A stretch of DNA of 64,000 bases from NCBI RefSeq assembly GCF_000774145.1, contig NZ_KN322987.1:1474670-1538669 (forward strand), read 5' to 3'. The stretch's first letter is position 1. The number at the start of each line of letters is the position of its first letter. Under the pieces are notes generated by a model. That model ran no database searches, had not been told where the DNA came from, and was given only the letters and a program-made list of their open reading frames with translations. Shown in pieces: positions 35,713 to 45,043 of the stretch. This DNA is from Pseudomonas mediterranea CFBP 5447. Its GTDB lineage: Bacteria; Pseudomonadota; Gammaproteobacteria; Pseudomonadales; Pseudomonadaceae. Made by a program: the position numbers and the translations under genes.

Positions 35713-36675
35713 ATGCGTAAGTCGTTGATGCGTATGACATTGCGCCAACTGCAGATTTTCAACGAAGTGTGTGACCTGAGGTCCTACAGCCGCGCAGCCG
35801 ATGAAATGTCTCTCACCCAGCCGGCCGTCAGCCTACAGATTCGATCCCTTGAAGAACTGATTGGCCAGCCGCTGTTTGAATACGTTGGCAAGAAGCTCTA
35901 CATGACCGAAGCCGCCGAAGCCCTGCAACGGGCCAGCCGCGACATCTTCGGGCGCCTGGAAAACCTCGACATGCAACTGTCGGACATGCAGGGTTCGTTG
36001 CAAGGTCAGCTGAAGCTGGCGGTGGAGTCCAGTGCCAAATATTTCGCGCCGCACCTGTTTGCCGCGTTCAAGCGCCAGCACCCGGAGGTCAACCTGAGCC
36101 TCACGGTGGTCAATCGCGGACAAGTGATCCGTCGCCTCTCGGACAACCGGGACGACCTGGTGATCATGTCCATGGTGCCTCAGGACATGGGGTTGGAATT
36201 CCTGCCGTTTCTCAACAACCCGATCGTGGCCGTGGCGCCGCCGGATCATCCTTTGTGTCACATGGGCTCGCTGCGTTTGCAGGACCTGGAGCCGTACACG
36301 TTGCTGCTGCGCGAGCCGGGATCAGGCACGCGGTTGGCCTGCGAGGAGTACTTCAAGGAGAAACGGGTGCATTTCACCCAGACACTGGAGGTGGCTTCAG
36401 CGGAGGCCCAGCGCGAGTGCGTGGTGGCGGGGCTGGGCGTGGCGCTGTTGACGCGCCACGCCGTGAGCCGGGAATTGTCGTCCGGCGCACTCATCGAGTT
36501 GCCGGTCGAGGAGTTACCGCTGTACCGCAGCTGGTGCCTGGTGCAGGCCAGGGCGAAACGCTTGTCGCCGGTGGCCCACGCCTTCCTGGCGTTCGTGCGC
36601 GGCGAACGGGCTCAGATCAGTGGCCTGGTTGAGCGTTTCGACGGGAAGCCGCCGGCGTTGCCTGCCAGTAGTTGA
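35713..36675 (+). CDS. pycR: LysR-family regulator PycR
   Basis: 320-residue CbbR-like LysR regulator. The helix-turn-helix is RQLQIFNEVCDLRSYSRAADEMSLTQPAVSLQIRSLEE (about residues 11-48); the effector domain includes LLREPGSGTRLACEEYF. Its divergent placement from pycA matches the arrangement known for PycR in P. aeruginosa. The 3' end overlaps, tail to tail, the small basic protein gene by 59 bp. Confidence 0.93.
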   Translation: MRKSLMRMTLRQLQIFNEVCDLRSYSRAADEMSLTQPAVSLQIRSLEELIGQPLFEYVGKKLYMTEAAEALQRASRDIFGRLENLDMQLSDMQGSLQGQLKLAVESSAKYFAPHLFAAFKRQHPEVNLSLTVVNRGQVIRRLSDNRDDLVIMSMVPQDMGLEFLPFLNNPIVAVAPPDHPLCHMGSLRLQDLEPYTLLLREPGSGTRLACEEYFKEKRVHFTQTLEVASAEAQRECVVAGLGVALLTRHAVSRELSSGALIELPVEELPLYRSWCLVQARAKRLSPVAHAFLAFVRGERAQISGLVERFDGKPPALPASS

Positions 36676-36826
36676 ATTCTGTGATGTCGGGGTATTCGCT
36701 GATTTCCGCCAGGAGCTGGCGCTGCTCATAACGGTCTTCGATCGCACGACGAAACGCCATGCGGCGCTGGTCTTCCTGTTGACGACGGGTTTTGACGGCG
36801 CTGCGCTCTTCGTAGGACTGGGTCAT
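36617..36826 (-). CDS. small basic PA3496-like protein
   Basis: 69-residue Arg/Glu/Gln-rich protein with a central helix (KTRRQQEDQRRMAFRRAIEDRYEQRQLLAEISEY). It resembles the PA3496 family of putative envelope-integrity proteins, which share a RRAIED...E core; that assignment is from memory. GGGAGTCTCGAC precedes the ATG, supporting a real gene. The last 59 bp are antisense to the pycR 3' end. Confidence 0.7.
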   Translation of the reverse strand: MTQSYEERSAVKTRRQQEDQRRMAFRRAIEDRYEQRQLLAEISEYPDITEFNYWQATPAASRRNAQPGH

Positions 36827-36938
36827 GTCGAGACTCCCAAGACGTATACGGGAGTTTCACGATGACATTGCGGGATGACGATTTGGCGGCGCGCGGGTTA
36901 CAGAGCGATGAATGTTGCTATCAGTGGCCTCTTGCGGG

Positions 36939-36965
36939 AACTCCGAACTCCGAACTCCGAACTCC
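36939..36965. repeat. 7-bp tandem repeat (AACTCCG, about four copies)
   Basis: AACTCCG units at 36939, 36946, 36953 and a partial one at 36960. It lies 18 bp downstream of the HexR-like stop. Confidence 0.85.
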
Positions 36966-36982
36966 CTCGTAGCTTGCAGCTT

Positions 36983-37849
36983 CTAATCATCCAACGCCTT
37001 CACCGACTTGGGCGACAACCGCAGGCTGCGAAGGCTGCGCTTGACGCTCTTGAGGTGGTTGACCAGGCTCGGCCCGCGGGCCATGGCAACGCCCATCGCC
37101 AGTACATCGATCACCACCAGGTGCGCGATGCGCGAGGTCAGCGGCGTGTAGATCTCGGTGTCTTCATGCACGTCGATGGCCAGGTTCACCGTCGAGAGCT
37201 CGGCCAACGGCGTCTGGCTCGGACACAGGGTAATCAGCGAGGCGCCGCTCTCGCGGACCAGGTTGGCGGTGATCAACAGATCCTTGGAGCGCCCCGACTG
37301 GGAAATGCAGATCGCGACATCGGTGGGCTTCAGGGTGACCGCCGACATGGCCTGCATGTGCGGGTCGGAATAGGCGGCCGCGGTGAGCAACAGCCGGAAG
37401 AACTTGTGCTGCGCATCCGCTGCCACCGCGCCCGACGCGCCAAAGCCGTAGAACTCCACACGCTGGGCCTGGGACATGGCCGTGACAGCCTTCTGCAGCG
37501 CCACCGGGTCGAGCTTCTCGCGGACCTCCATGAGGGTGTGCAGGGTGGTGTCGAAGATCTTCAGGCTGTAGTCGGCGACCGAATCGTCTTCATGGATCGC
37601 AAACTGGCCGAAGCTCGCGCCGGCCGCCAGGCTCTGCGCCAGTTTGAGTTTCAGGTCCTGGAAACCGGAGCAACCGATGGCGCGGCAGAAGCGCACGATG
37701 GTCGGTTCGCTGATGCCGACGCTGTGGGCAAGATCGGCCATGGAACTGTGCATCACGGCCGCAGGATCAAGCAGTACGTGATCGGCGACCTTCAGCTCCG
37801 ACTTGCGCAGCAGGTGGCGTGATTGGGCGATGTGTTGCAACAGGTTCAA
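36983..37849 (-). CDS. RpiR/HexR-family transcriptional regulator
   Basis: 288-residue regulator with an N-terminal RpiR helix-turn-helix (SMADLAHSVGISEPTIVRFCRAIGCSGFQDLKLKLAQSLA, about 36-75) and a SIS sugar-phosphate domain (VEFYGFGASGAVAADAQHKFFRL, ICISQSGRSKDLL). It is closely HexR-like; HexR senses a keto-deoxy-phosphogluconate-type intermediate of the Entner-Doudoroff pathway. This copy is not beside zwf, so it is a paralogue. A perfect TGTAGT dyad upstream suggests autoregulation. Its position beside pycAB suggests control of central carbon flow. Confidence 0.92.
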   Translation of the reverse strand: MNLLQHIAQSRHLLRKSELKVADHVLLDPAAVMHSSMADLAHSVGISEPTIVRFCRAIGCSGFQDLKLKLAQSLAAGASFGQFAIHEDDSVADYSLKIFDTTLHTLMEVREKLDPVALQKAVTAMSQAQRVEFYGFGASGAVAADAQHKFFRLLLTAAAYSDPHMQAMSAVTLKPTDVAICISQSGRSKDLLITANLVRESGASLITLCPSQTPLAELSTVNLAIDVHEDTEIYTPLTSRIAHLVVIDVLAMGVAMARGPSLVNHLKSVKRSLRSLRLSPKSVKALDD

Positions 37850-37894
37850 GGGGCTGGACTCTTGTTATTGGCGATGGCCGGGATGTAGCAAGTT

Positions 37895-37909
37895 TGTAGT
37901 TATACTACA
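37895..37909. promoter_or_regulatory. candidate operator of the HexR-like regulator
   Basis: TGTAGT-TAT-ACTACA is a perfect dyad 46 bp upstream of the start codon, like known HexR sites with TGTA...TACA ends. Confidence 0.6.
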
Positions 37910-37989
37910 GGAATTGCCTTTTTGCCCGCCCAATACGTAACTCGATGTCCCGATTTCATGCCGTATGCAAGCCATGTAGCAGTCAGGCG

Positions 37990-40863
37990 CTATAAACCGT
38001 CTTCATTGGCCCGCAGCAAGGCTGCCAGATCCTCGGCCTCGACGGGACGACTGATGAGATAGCCCTGGAGTTCGTCGCAACGCTCGGCTTTCAGAAATTC
38101 GAGTTGCCCCTGGCGCTCTACGCCCTCCGCCACCACTTTGAGCGATAGCCCATGGGCCATGGCGATGATCGCCCGGGTGATGGCCGCGTCCTCGCCGCCC
38201 TCCTCCAGCCCACGGATGAACGCCTGGTCGATCTTCACGTAGTCCACCGGGATACGCTTGAGGTAACTCAGGGACGAATAACCGGTACCAAAGTCGTCGA
38301 TCGCCAGCTTGACCCCGAGGTCGCGCAACTGTTGGAAGGTGGCGATAATGTGCTCGACGCTGTCGAGCAACTGGCTCTCGGTGAGTTCCAGCTCCAGGTA
38401 TTCGGGAGCCAGGCCGGTTTCTTCCAGCACTTGGCGCACAAGGCTGACGACCTTGCCCTGGCGCAACTGATGCACCGACAGATTCACCGACACCCGGATC
38501 GGTGCAAGCCCCTGGCGCTGCCATTCGCACGCCTGCCAACAGGCCTGGCGCAGCACGAATTCGCCAATGGGCCCGATCAGCCCGGTCTCCTCGGCGAGGC
38601 CGATGAAATGCCCCGGCGGCACCCGGCCCAAGGCCGGATGGTCCCAGCGCACCAGCGCTTCCGCCGCGTTCAGGCGACCGCTCGCCAGGCACAGTTTGGG
38701 CTGGTAGAAAACCTTCAGCTGTTGTTCTTCCAGGGCCTTGCGCAGTTGGTTCTCCAGCTGCAGGCGCTCCAGGGTACTGGCCTGGAGGCTGTCGGTGTAG
38801 AACTGGAAGTTGTTGCCACCCAGGTGCTTGGCATGTTGCATGGCCATGTTCGCCTGGCTGACCAGGGTGGAAACATCCCGCGCATTGTCGGGCAACAGAC
38901 TGATGCCGATGGAGGCGCTGACCACCAGCTCGTGACCTTCGATGGTCTGCGGCAATCGCAACTTGGCGGATAAACGGGTTGCCATGCGCGCCAGGCTTGA
39001 GAGATTGCCATAGGCATCGAACAGCACCGCGAACTCATCGCCGGACAACCGGGCGATGGTGTTGGCTTCCGGCAGGGCATTGATCAGGCGCCGGGCCATT
39101 TTCTGCAACAACTGGTCGGCAATGTCATGACCGAGGCTGTCATTGAGCAGCTTGAAGCGGTCCAGGTCGATGTGCAGCAAGGCCAGGCTGCGACGCCCAC
39201 CCTGGCGCACCCGCTGCTGTGCTTCCTGCAGGCGTTCGCGGAACAACGAGCGATTCGTCAGTCCGGTCAACTCGTCGTAATGAGTGAGATAGCGCATCCG
39301 CTCTTCAGATTCGCGCCTGGCCGATAGATCGGCGAAAAAGCCTACGATATGACTGACGCTTCCCCGAGAATCCCGCACGATGCTCAGTTGCAGCCATTGC
39401 GGATACAACTCGCCATTGGCCCGCGCCTCCACCAGTTCACCTTGCCAGGTGCCGTCTTGCTTGAGTGCCTGGCGAATGACTGGATAGTGCCGGCGCGCAT
39501 CACGGCTGCACGGCAGGTCGACGACGTTACGCCCCAGCATGTCCTCGATGTTGAAACCGGTAATCCGGGTGAATGCCTGATTGGCGGCGAGCAGCGCGTA
39601 GTGGGGGTCGAAGATCACGATGCCTTCGCTGGCGGCCTCGAATACCGTGGCCGCCAGCTGCCGCTGCTGTTCCAGCTCTTTGCTGACGCTGATGTTTCTT
39701 CGGGTACCGACCATGCGCAGTACCCGGCCGCTGGCGCTGCGCTCCACGGCCCGGCCGCGGTCTTCGATCCAGACCCAGTGGCCATCACCGTGACGGATAC
39801 GGTATTCAATCTGGTAGTCCTCGCTACGACCCTTGAGGTGCTCGACCAGGGCTCGCTTGAGCGCCGGCAGGTCTTGAGGGTGCAGGCGTGGCGTGAGGTG
39901 GCTGAGCATCGCCGTGATGTATTCCGGCTCCAGGCCCAGCAGTTCCTTGAGCTGGGTGTGATGGACTTCATCGGTCTGCAGGTTCCAGTCCCACAGCCCC
40001 AGCTCACTGGCCTTGAGGGCCAGGGCCAGGCGCGCCTCGCTCTTGCTCAAGGCCTGGCTGGCTGCCTGCAGTTCGAGGCTACGCTGGGCGACCCGTGCCT
40101 CGAGACTCACCTGGGCCGCGCGCAGTTGTTCCTCGGCAAGACGCCGCTGTTCGACTTCCCGTTCCAGGGCCCCGTTAAGCTGGGCACTGCGGATCTGCGT
40201 CTGTTGCAGATGCTCGATCAGCGCCTGATTCTGAAACCGTCGCAGCATGCCGCTTTGCATCAGGCGATTGACCTGCCAGGCCACCACACTCAGGGACACC
40301 AGCACCACCAGGCCGAGCCAACCCCATCCGCGCTGCTGTTCGTCACCGCCCCAGAAAAGGAAGCCGATGGCCGGCAACAGGCAGGGCAAGGTAAAGGACA
40401 GAAAGGCTGGGAGGCTCACGGCATAGGCAACACTGGCCGACAGGGTGGCTGCGCCGATCAGGCCGAACACCCAGGCTTGTTGCTGGAAGCTGTCGGCTGG
40501 AACCAGGGCGATGCCGGCACCGGCCAGCGTCAGGCCGGTCATTGCCGAACCGAGCAGGAACATGCGCAACCAGATCGGGTGCGCCTGGCGGCTGGGTATC
40601 GCCGAATCGAAGGCGGCGACCTGTATCACCCGCAGGGCCACCAGCGACAACAGCCAGATCAGCCATACACTGACCAGGACATAGCGCGACGGCTCCCACA
40701 ACAGGGCGGCGCAGACCAGGCCGTTGACCAGCATGAACAACGTGGGCAGCAGCGAGCCCTGGTACAGCAACCGTGTACGCTCTACAGCCATCTCCGTGGC
40801 GTACTGCTTGCAGATGACCCGCGGTTCCACACAGGGGCCCGCCAGATCGGAATTGAGGGTCAT
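37990..40863 (-). CDS. membrane PAS-GGDEF-EAL cyclic-di-GMP protein
   Basis: 957-residue signalling protein. The N-terminal about 210 residues have six or seven membrane segments (MASE-like), then a helical linker (to about 300), two PAS segments (about 300-420 and 425-530), a GGDEF domain whose motif reads SGDEF near residue 606, and an EAL domain with EALVRW near residue 732 and DDFGTGYSSL. The motifs suggest both domains can be active, so it could make or hydrolyse cyclic di-GMP. The start at 40863 removes a non-conserved 48-residue extension. Order with uvrD matches other pseudomonads. Confidence 0.92.
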   Translation of the reverse strand: MTLNSDLAGPCVEPRVICKQYATEMAVERTRLLYQGSLLPTLFMLVNGLVCAALLWEPSRYVLVSVWLIWLLSLVALRVIQVAAFDSAIPSRQAHPIWLRMFLLGSAMTGLTLAGAGIALVPADSFQQQAWVFGLIGAATLSASVAYAVSLPAFLSFTLPCLLPAIGFLFWGGDEQQRGWGWLGLVVLVSLSVVAWQVNRLMQSGMLRRFQNQALIEHLQQTQIRSAQLNGALEREVEQRRLAEEQLRAAQVSLEARVAQRSLELQAASQALSKSEARLALALKASELGLWDWNLQTDEVHHTQLKELLGLEPEYITAMLSHLTPRLHPQDLPALKRALVEHLKGRSEDYQIEYRIRHGDGHWVWIEDRGRAVERSASGRVLRMVGTRRNISVSKELEQQRQLAATVFEAASEGIVIFDPHYALLAANQAFTRITGFNIEDMLGRNVVDLPCSRDARRHYPVIRQALKQDGTWQGELVEARANGELYPQWLQLSIVRDSRGSVSHIVGFFADLSARRESEERMRYLTHYDELTGLTNRSLFRERLQEAQQRVRQGGRRSLALLHIDLDRFKLLNDSLGHDIADQLLQKMARRLINALPEANTIARLSGDEFAVLFDAYGNLSSLARMATRLSAKLRLPQTIEGHELVVSASIGISLLPDNARDVSTLVSQANMAMQHAKHLGGNNFQFYTDSLQASTLERLQLENQLRKALEEQQLKVFYQPKLCLASGRLNAAEALVRWDHPALGRVPPGHFIGLAEETGLIGPIGEFVLRQACWQACEWQRQGLAPIRVSVNLSVHQLRQGKVVSLVRQVLEETGLAPEYLELELTESQLLDSVEHIIATFQQLRDLGVKLAIDDFGTGYSSLSYLKRIPVDYVKIDQAFIRGLEEGGEDAAITRAIIAMAHGLSLKVVAEGVERQGQLEFLKAERCDELQGYLISRPVEAEDLAALLRANEDGL

Positions 40864-41117
40864 AGGCAATGTTCTTGTTCTTGGGGGCACGGAGAACCCG
40901 AAACGAGCACCGAGCATACACAAGCCAGGGGCCATCCCACACTGTTCCCGATCACAAAAATATCTAAAAATGTCGCTATTTCGTTGGACGACGAGCGCTT
41001 CGAGCATGCTTCGTCGGTGCTTGCGCCCATGACTTACCAGTCATCCCAATCGGTCTTTTTATCGGCTGAGGCAAAGCTTGGTTTGCCCGGGGTGGCGCCG
41101 CACCCTAGAATGCGCCG

Positions 41118-43301
41118 ATGCGCGACGATCTCTCTCTTCTGCTGAACTCCCTCAACGATGCCCAACGCCAGGCCGTAGCGGCCTCCGTGGGCCGACAGTT
41201 GGTCCTGGCCGGTGCCGGCTCCGGTAAAACCCGGGTGCTGGTGCACCGTATCGCCTGGTTGATCCAGGTCGAGAACGCCTCGCCCCATTCGATCCTGTCG
41301 GTGACCTTCACCAACAAGGCCGCTGCCGAGATGCGCCACCGCATCGAGCAGTTGATGGGCATCAACCCGGCCGGCATGTGGGTCGGCACGTTCCACGGCC
41401 TGGCGCACCGCCTGTTGCGGGCCCATTGGCAGGAAGCCGGCCTGAGCCAGACCTTCCAGATCCTCGACAGCGACGACCAGCAGCGGCTGGTCAAGCGGGT
41501 GATCCGCGAGCTGGGGCTGGACGAGCAGCGCTGGCCGGCCCGCCAGGCCCAATGGTTCATCAACGGCCAGAAGGACGAGGGTCTGCGTCCGCAACACATC
41601 CAGGCCAGCGGCGACCTGTTCCTGGCAACCATGCGCAGCATCTACGAAGCCTACGAGGCCGCGTGCCAGCGCGCCGGGGTCATCGACTTTTCCGAACTGC
41701 TGCTGCGGGCACTGGACCTTTGGCGTGACCATCCGGGGCTGCTGGCGCACTACCAGAAGCGTTTCCGGCATGTGCTGGTGGACGAGTTCCAGGACACCAA
41801 CGCCGTGCAATACGCCTGGTTGCGCCTGCTGGCCAAAGGCGGCGACAGCCTGATGGTGGTGGGCGACGACGATCAGTCGATCTACGGCTGGCGCGGTGCC
41901 AAGATCGAGAACATTCATCAATACTCGGCGGACTTTCCCGACGCCGAAGTGATCCGCCTGGAACAGAATTACCGCTCCACTGCCGGCATCCTCAAGGCCG
42001 CCAACGCCCTGATCGCCAACAACACCGGGCGCCTGGGCAAGGAATTGTGGACCGACGGCAGCGAAGGCGAAGCCATCAACCTCTATGCCGCCTTCAACGA
42101 GCACGATGAAGCCCGCTACGTGGTGGAAACCATCGAGAGCGCGCTGAAGACCGGCCTGGCCCGCAGCGACATCGCCATCCTGTATCGCTCCAACGCCCAG
42201 TCGCGGGTATTGGAAGAAGCGTTGTTGCGCGAGCGGATCCCGTACCGCATCTATGGCGGCCAACGCTTCTTCGAACGCGCCGAAATCAAGAACGCCATGG
42301 CCTACCTGCGCCTGCTGGAAGGCCGCGGCAACGACGCAGCCCTGGAGCGGGTGATCAACGTACCGACCCGGGGCATCGGCGAGAAAACCGTCGAAGCGAT
42401 CCGCGATCATGCGCGCCACAGCCATGTATCCATGTGGGAAGCCATGCGTCAGCTGGTGACCAACAAGGGCGTGACCGGGCGTGCCGCCGGCGCTCTGAAG
42501 GCTTTCATGGACCTCATCGAGGACCTGGCCGCCAAATGCGCGGAGATGCCGCTGCACTTGATGACCCAGACGGTCATCGAGCAGTCCGGCCTGATTGCCT
42601 ATCACGAAGCGGAAAAAGGCGAGAAAGGACAGGCCCGGGTAGAAAACCTCGAGGAACTGGTCAGCGCCGCCCGCAACTTCGAGAACACCGAAGAAGACGC
42701 GGACCTCTCGCCCTTGGCGGCCTTCCTCGGCCACGCCTCCCTGGAGGCCGGCGACACCCAGGCCGAGGAGCACGAAGACAGCATCCAGTTGATGACCCTG
42801 CACAGCGCCAAGGGCCTGGAATTCCCCTATGTGTTCCTGGTGGGCATGGAAGAAGGCCTGTTCCCCCACAAGATGAGCCTGGAAGAACCGGGGCGCCTGG
42901 AAGAGGAACGCCGCCTGGCCTATGTCGGCATTACCCGTGCGATGCAGAACCTGGTGCTGACCTACGCCGAAACCCGACGCTTGTACGGCAGCGAGACCTA
43001 CAACAAGGTGTCACGCTTCGTACGTGAAGTGCCGAAAGGCCTGATCCAGGAAGTGCGCCTGTCCAACAGTGTCAGCCGTCCGTTCGGTAGCAGCCAGCAG
43101 CACGGCACCAGTAGCCTGTTCGGCGGCAGCGACATCCCGGAGACCGGCTTCAGCCTCGGCCAGGCCGTGCGCCACTCGGTGTTCGGCGATGGCGTGATCC
43201 TCAATTTCGAAGGCGCCGGCGCCCAGGCCCGGGTGCAGGTGAATTTCAGCGAAGGCAGCAAATGGCTGATGCTGGGATACGCCAAGCTTGAGGCGATCTA
43301 G
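41118..43301 (+). CDS. uvrD: DNA helicase II UvrD
   Basis: 727-residue superfamily 1A 3'-5' helicase for mismatch and nucleotide-excision repair. Motif I is AGAGSGKTRVL (about residue 32), motif II is LVDEFQDTN, motif III is DDDQSIYGWRGA, motif V-VI contain LMTLHSAKGLEFPYVFLVG and YVGITRAMQ. The C-terminus ends in the VNFSEGSKWLMLGYAKLE Tudor-like segment. No LexA box was recognised upstream. Confidence 0.97.
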   Translation: MRDDLSLLLNSLNDAQRQAVAASVGRQLVLAGAGSGKTRVLVHRIAWLIQVENASPHSILSVTFTNKAAAEMRHRIEQLMGINPAGMWVGTFHGLAHRLLRAHWQEAGLSQTFQILDSDDQQRLVKRVIRELGLDEQRWPARQAQWFINGQKDEGLRPQHIQASGDLFLATMRSIYEAYEAACQRAGVIDFSELLLRALDLWRDHPGLLAHYQKRFRHVLVDEFQDTNAVQYAWLRLLAKGGDSLMVVGDDDQSIYGWRGAKIENIHQYSADFPDAEVIRLEQNYRSTAGILKAANALIANNTGRLGKELWTDGSEGEAINLYAAFNEHDEARYVVETIESALKTGLARSDIAILYRSNAQSRVLEEALLRERIPYRIYGGQRFFERAEIKNAMAYLRLLEGRGNDAALERVINVPTRGIGEKTVEAIRDHARHSHVSMWEAMRQLVTNKGVTGRAAGALKAFMDLIEDLAAKCAEMPLHLMTQTVIEQSGLIAYHEAEKGEKGQARVENLEELVSAARNFENTEEDADLSPLAAFLGHASLEAGDTQAEEHEDSIQLMTLHSAKGLEFPYVFLVGMEEGLFPHKMSLEEPGRLEEERRLAYVGITRAMQNLVLTYAETRRLYGSETYNKVSRFVREVPKGLIQEVRLSNSVSRPFGSSQQHGTSSLFGGSDIPETGFSLGQAVRHSVFGDGVILNFEGAGAQARVQVNFSEGSKWLMLGYAKLEAI

Positions 43302-43322
43302 AAAGGGTTTCCCGAGACTTCA

Positions 43323-43412
43323 TGTGGGAGCGAGCCTGCTCGCGATAGCGTAGTGTCAGCCAACATCAATGTTGCCTGATTCAACGCCATCGCGAGCAGG
43401 CTCGCTCCCACA
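43323..43412. repeat. REPIN
   Basis: Complete inverted REP pair 22 bp after uvrD. The remaining 200 bp before the next gene shows no gene. Confidence 0.9.
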
Positions 43413-43609
43413 GTGACCTTTCGGCGACTGGCTGCTTTCCGATAGAACTTGTCTCCCTTTCCTACAGCCAAAAGCGAACAGGCCCTCTTGCGCCTCTGAA
43501 GCTGAACCTAAGCTGTCACGCAAAAGCCCGAAACACTCTGTCGCTAGCCAGCAACAGTTCACCTGTGCAACATGGCGCGCGTGCTATTCACAAATGGGAA
43601 TGCCTTTAT

Positions 43610-44482
43610 ATGAAACGTTTTCTGAGCATCGCCATGGCGTTGTGCATCGGCCTGACGATGGCCATCGACGCCAATGCCGCCAAGCGCTTTGGTGGTGGTA
43701 AAAGTGCGGGCGCGGCCCCGACTCACCAGACCAGCCAGATGGCACCGTCCTCGGCAGCCGGTCCGACTGCCGCCACCGCAGGCGCGGCCGGTGCCGCGGG
43801 CGCTGCCACCAAGGCCGGCGGTGCTTCACGCTGGCTCGGCCCCCTGGCCGGCATCGCCGCCGGTGGCCTGCTGGCCTCCATGTTCATGGGTGGCGGCTTC
43901 CAGGGCATGCAGATCTTCGACATCCTGATCCTGGGAGTCATTGCCTTCCTGGTGTTCCGCTTCATTGCCGCCCGTCGTCGCAAGCAGCAGGAGCAGTACG
44001 CTCCGGCTGGTCATGCGCCGATGCAGCGTGAAACGTTCAACCAGCAGCCTGCCGGCGGCTCGATTTTCGGCGGTTCGGCTCCAGTGGCCGCCCGTCCGGT
44101 GATCAATGCCCCCGCCTGGTTCAACGAAAAGAACTTCATCGAGGCCGCACGCACCCACTTCCACTCCCTGCAGCAACATTGGGACGCGAACGAGATGGAC
44201 AAGATCGCCGAGTTCGTGACCCCTCAAATGCTGGAGTTCCTCAAGCGCGAACGTGCTGACCTGGGTGATGGCTACCAGTCCACCTACATCGACAACCTTC
44301 AGGTGCAGTTGGACGGTGTCGATGACCGCGCCGACAAGACCATCGCCACCCTGACCTTCAGCGGTGTCTCGAAGGACTCCCGCTTCGACCAGGGCGAAGC
44401 ATTCAGCGAAAGCTGGAACATGGAGCGCGCCCAGGGCGAAAACCAGCCTTGGCTGGTGGCAGGTATTCGCCAGAACGGTTGA
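43610..44482 (+). CDS. Tim44-like domain membrane protein
   Basis: 290-residue protein with a signal-like N-terminus (MALCIGLTMAIDANA), an Ala/Gly-rich region, a membrane segment around residues 98-122 (MQIFDILILGVIAFLVFRFIA) and a C-terminal Tim44-like domain (about 160-290, FIEAARTHFHSLQQHWDANEMDKIAEFVTPQMLEFL). Bacterial Tim44-like proteins are of unsettled function. An intrinsic terminator follows. Confidence 0.9.
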   Translation: MKRFLSIAMALCIGLTMAIDANAAKRFGGGKSAGAAPTHQTSQMAPSSAAGPTAATAGAAGAAGAATKAGGASRWLGPLAGIAAGGLLASMFMGGGFQGMQIFDILILGVIAFLVFRFIAARRRKQQEQYAPAGHAPMQRETFNQQPAGGSIFGGSAPVAARPVINAPAWFNEKNFIEAARTHFHSLQQHWDANEMDKIAEFVTPQMLEFLKRERADLGDGYQSTYIDNLQVQLDGVDDRADKTIATLTFSGVSKDSRFDQGEAFSESWNMERAQGENQPWLVAGIRQNG

Positions 44483-44514
44483 ACCTTTGCGCGTTTCACC
44501 TGTTGAAATAAGAG

Positions 44515-44538
44515 AACCCCGGCTCAAGCCGGGGTTTT
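44515..44538 (+). terminator. Rho-independent terminator of the Tim44-like gene
   Basis: 9-bp stem AACCCCGGC/GCCGGGGTT with a TCAA loop and T-run. Confidence 0.9.
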
Positions 44539-44622
44539 CTATTTCGCGGTTGCATCTACGGCGCGCTACTGTATAAACCGCCTCATGTAAAACCGCGCCA
44601 TCGAGAAAGAGGACACCCGGAC

Positions 44623-45030
44623 GTGGAAGAAATCATCGAACAATTGCGTGAAGCCAACGAACCGGTACCGGTTCCACTGGAGTTGCCCGACGAAGACTTG
44701 CTGGTAGAGATCGAAGAGCAGTTGTTCATCGATATCCCGTTCGTCTTCAGGGAGTTTTTGCTGACCGTCAGCGATGTCATCTATGGCAGCCTGGAACCGG
44801 TCACCGTTACCGATCCCAATTCCCATACCTACCTGCCGGAAGTGGCTGCCACTGCCTGGGATGCAGGTGTTGACCGCAGCCTGATCCCGATCTGCCAGGA
44901 CGGCGACGATTATTACTGCGTCGAAGAAGACGGCACCGTGGTGCTCTGGCAAGCCGAAGAAGAACTGGTTGCCGAAGAAACCTGGGAGTCCGTCTGGCAC
45001 TGGGCACGGGACGTCTGGCTGGAAAGCTGA
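44623..45030 (+). CDS. SMI1/KNR4 (SUKH) family protein
   Basis: 135-residue acidic protein with the SUKH-fold pattern: PDEDLLVEIEEQLFIDIPFVFREFLLTVSDVIYGSLEP and a later LIPICQDGDDYYCVEEDGTVVLW. Starts with GTG preceded by GAGGACACC. SUKH proteins are often toxin-immunity proteins, but this gene has no toxin beside it and its place after uvrD is conserved in related genomes as I recall, so a housekeeping role is more likely. Confidence 0.85.
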   Translation: MEEIIEQLREANEPVPVPLELPDEDLLVEIEEQLFIDIPFVFREFLLTVSDVIYGSLEPVTVTDPNSHTYLPEVAATAWDAGVDRSLIPICQDGDDYYCVEEDGTVVLWQAEEELVAEETWESVWHWARDVWLES

Positions 45031-45043
45031 TCAGCCTCAGGGA

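Noticed and set aside
44623..45030. SUKH protein as immunity protein of a toxin system
   Set aside because: No toxin gene adjoins it, and the two toxin-like giants are 18 kb or more away.
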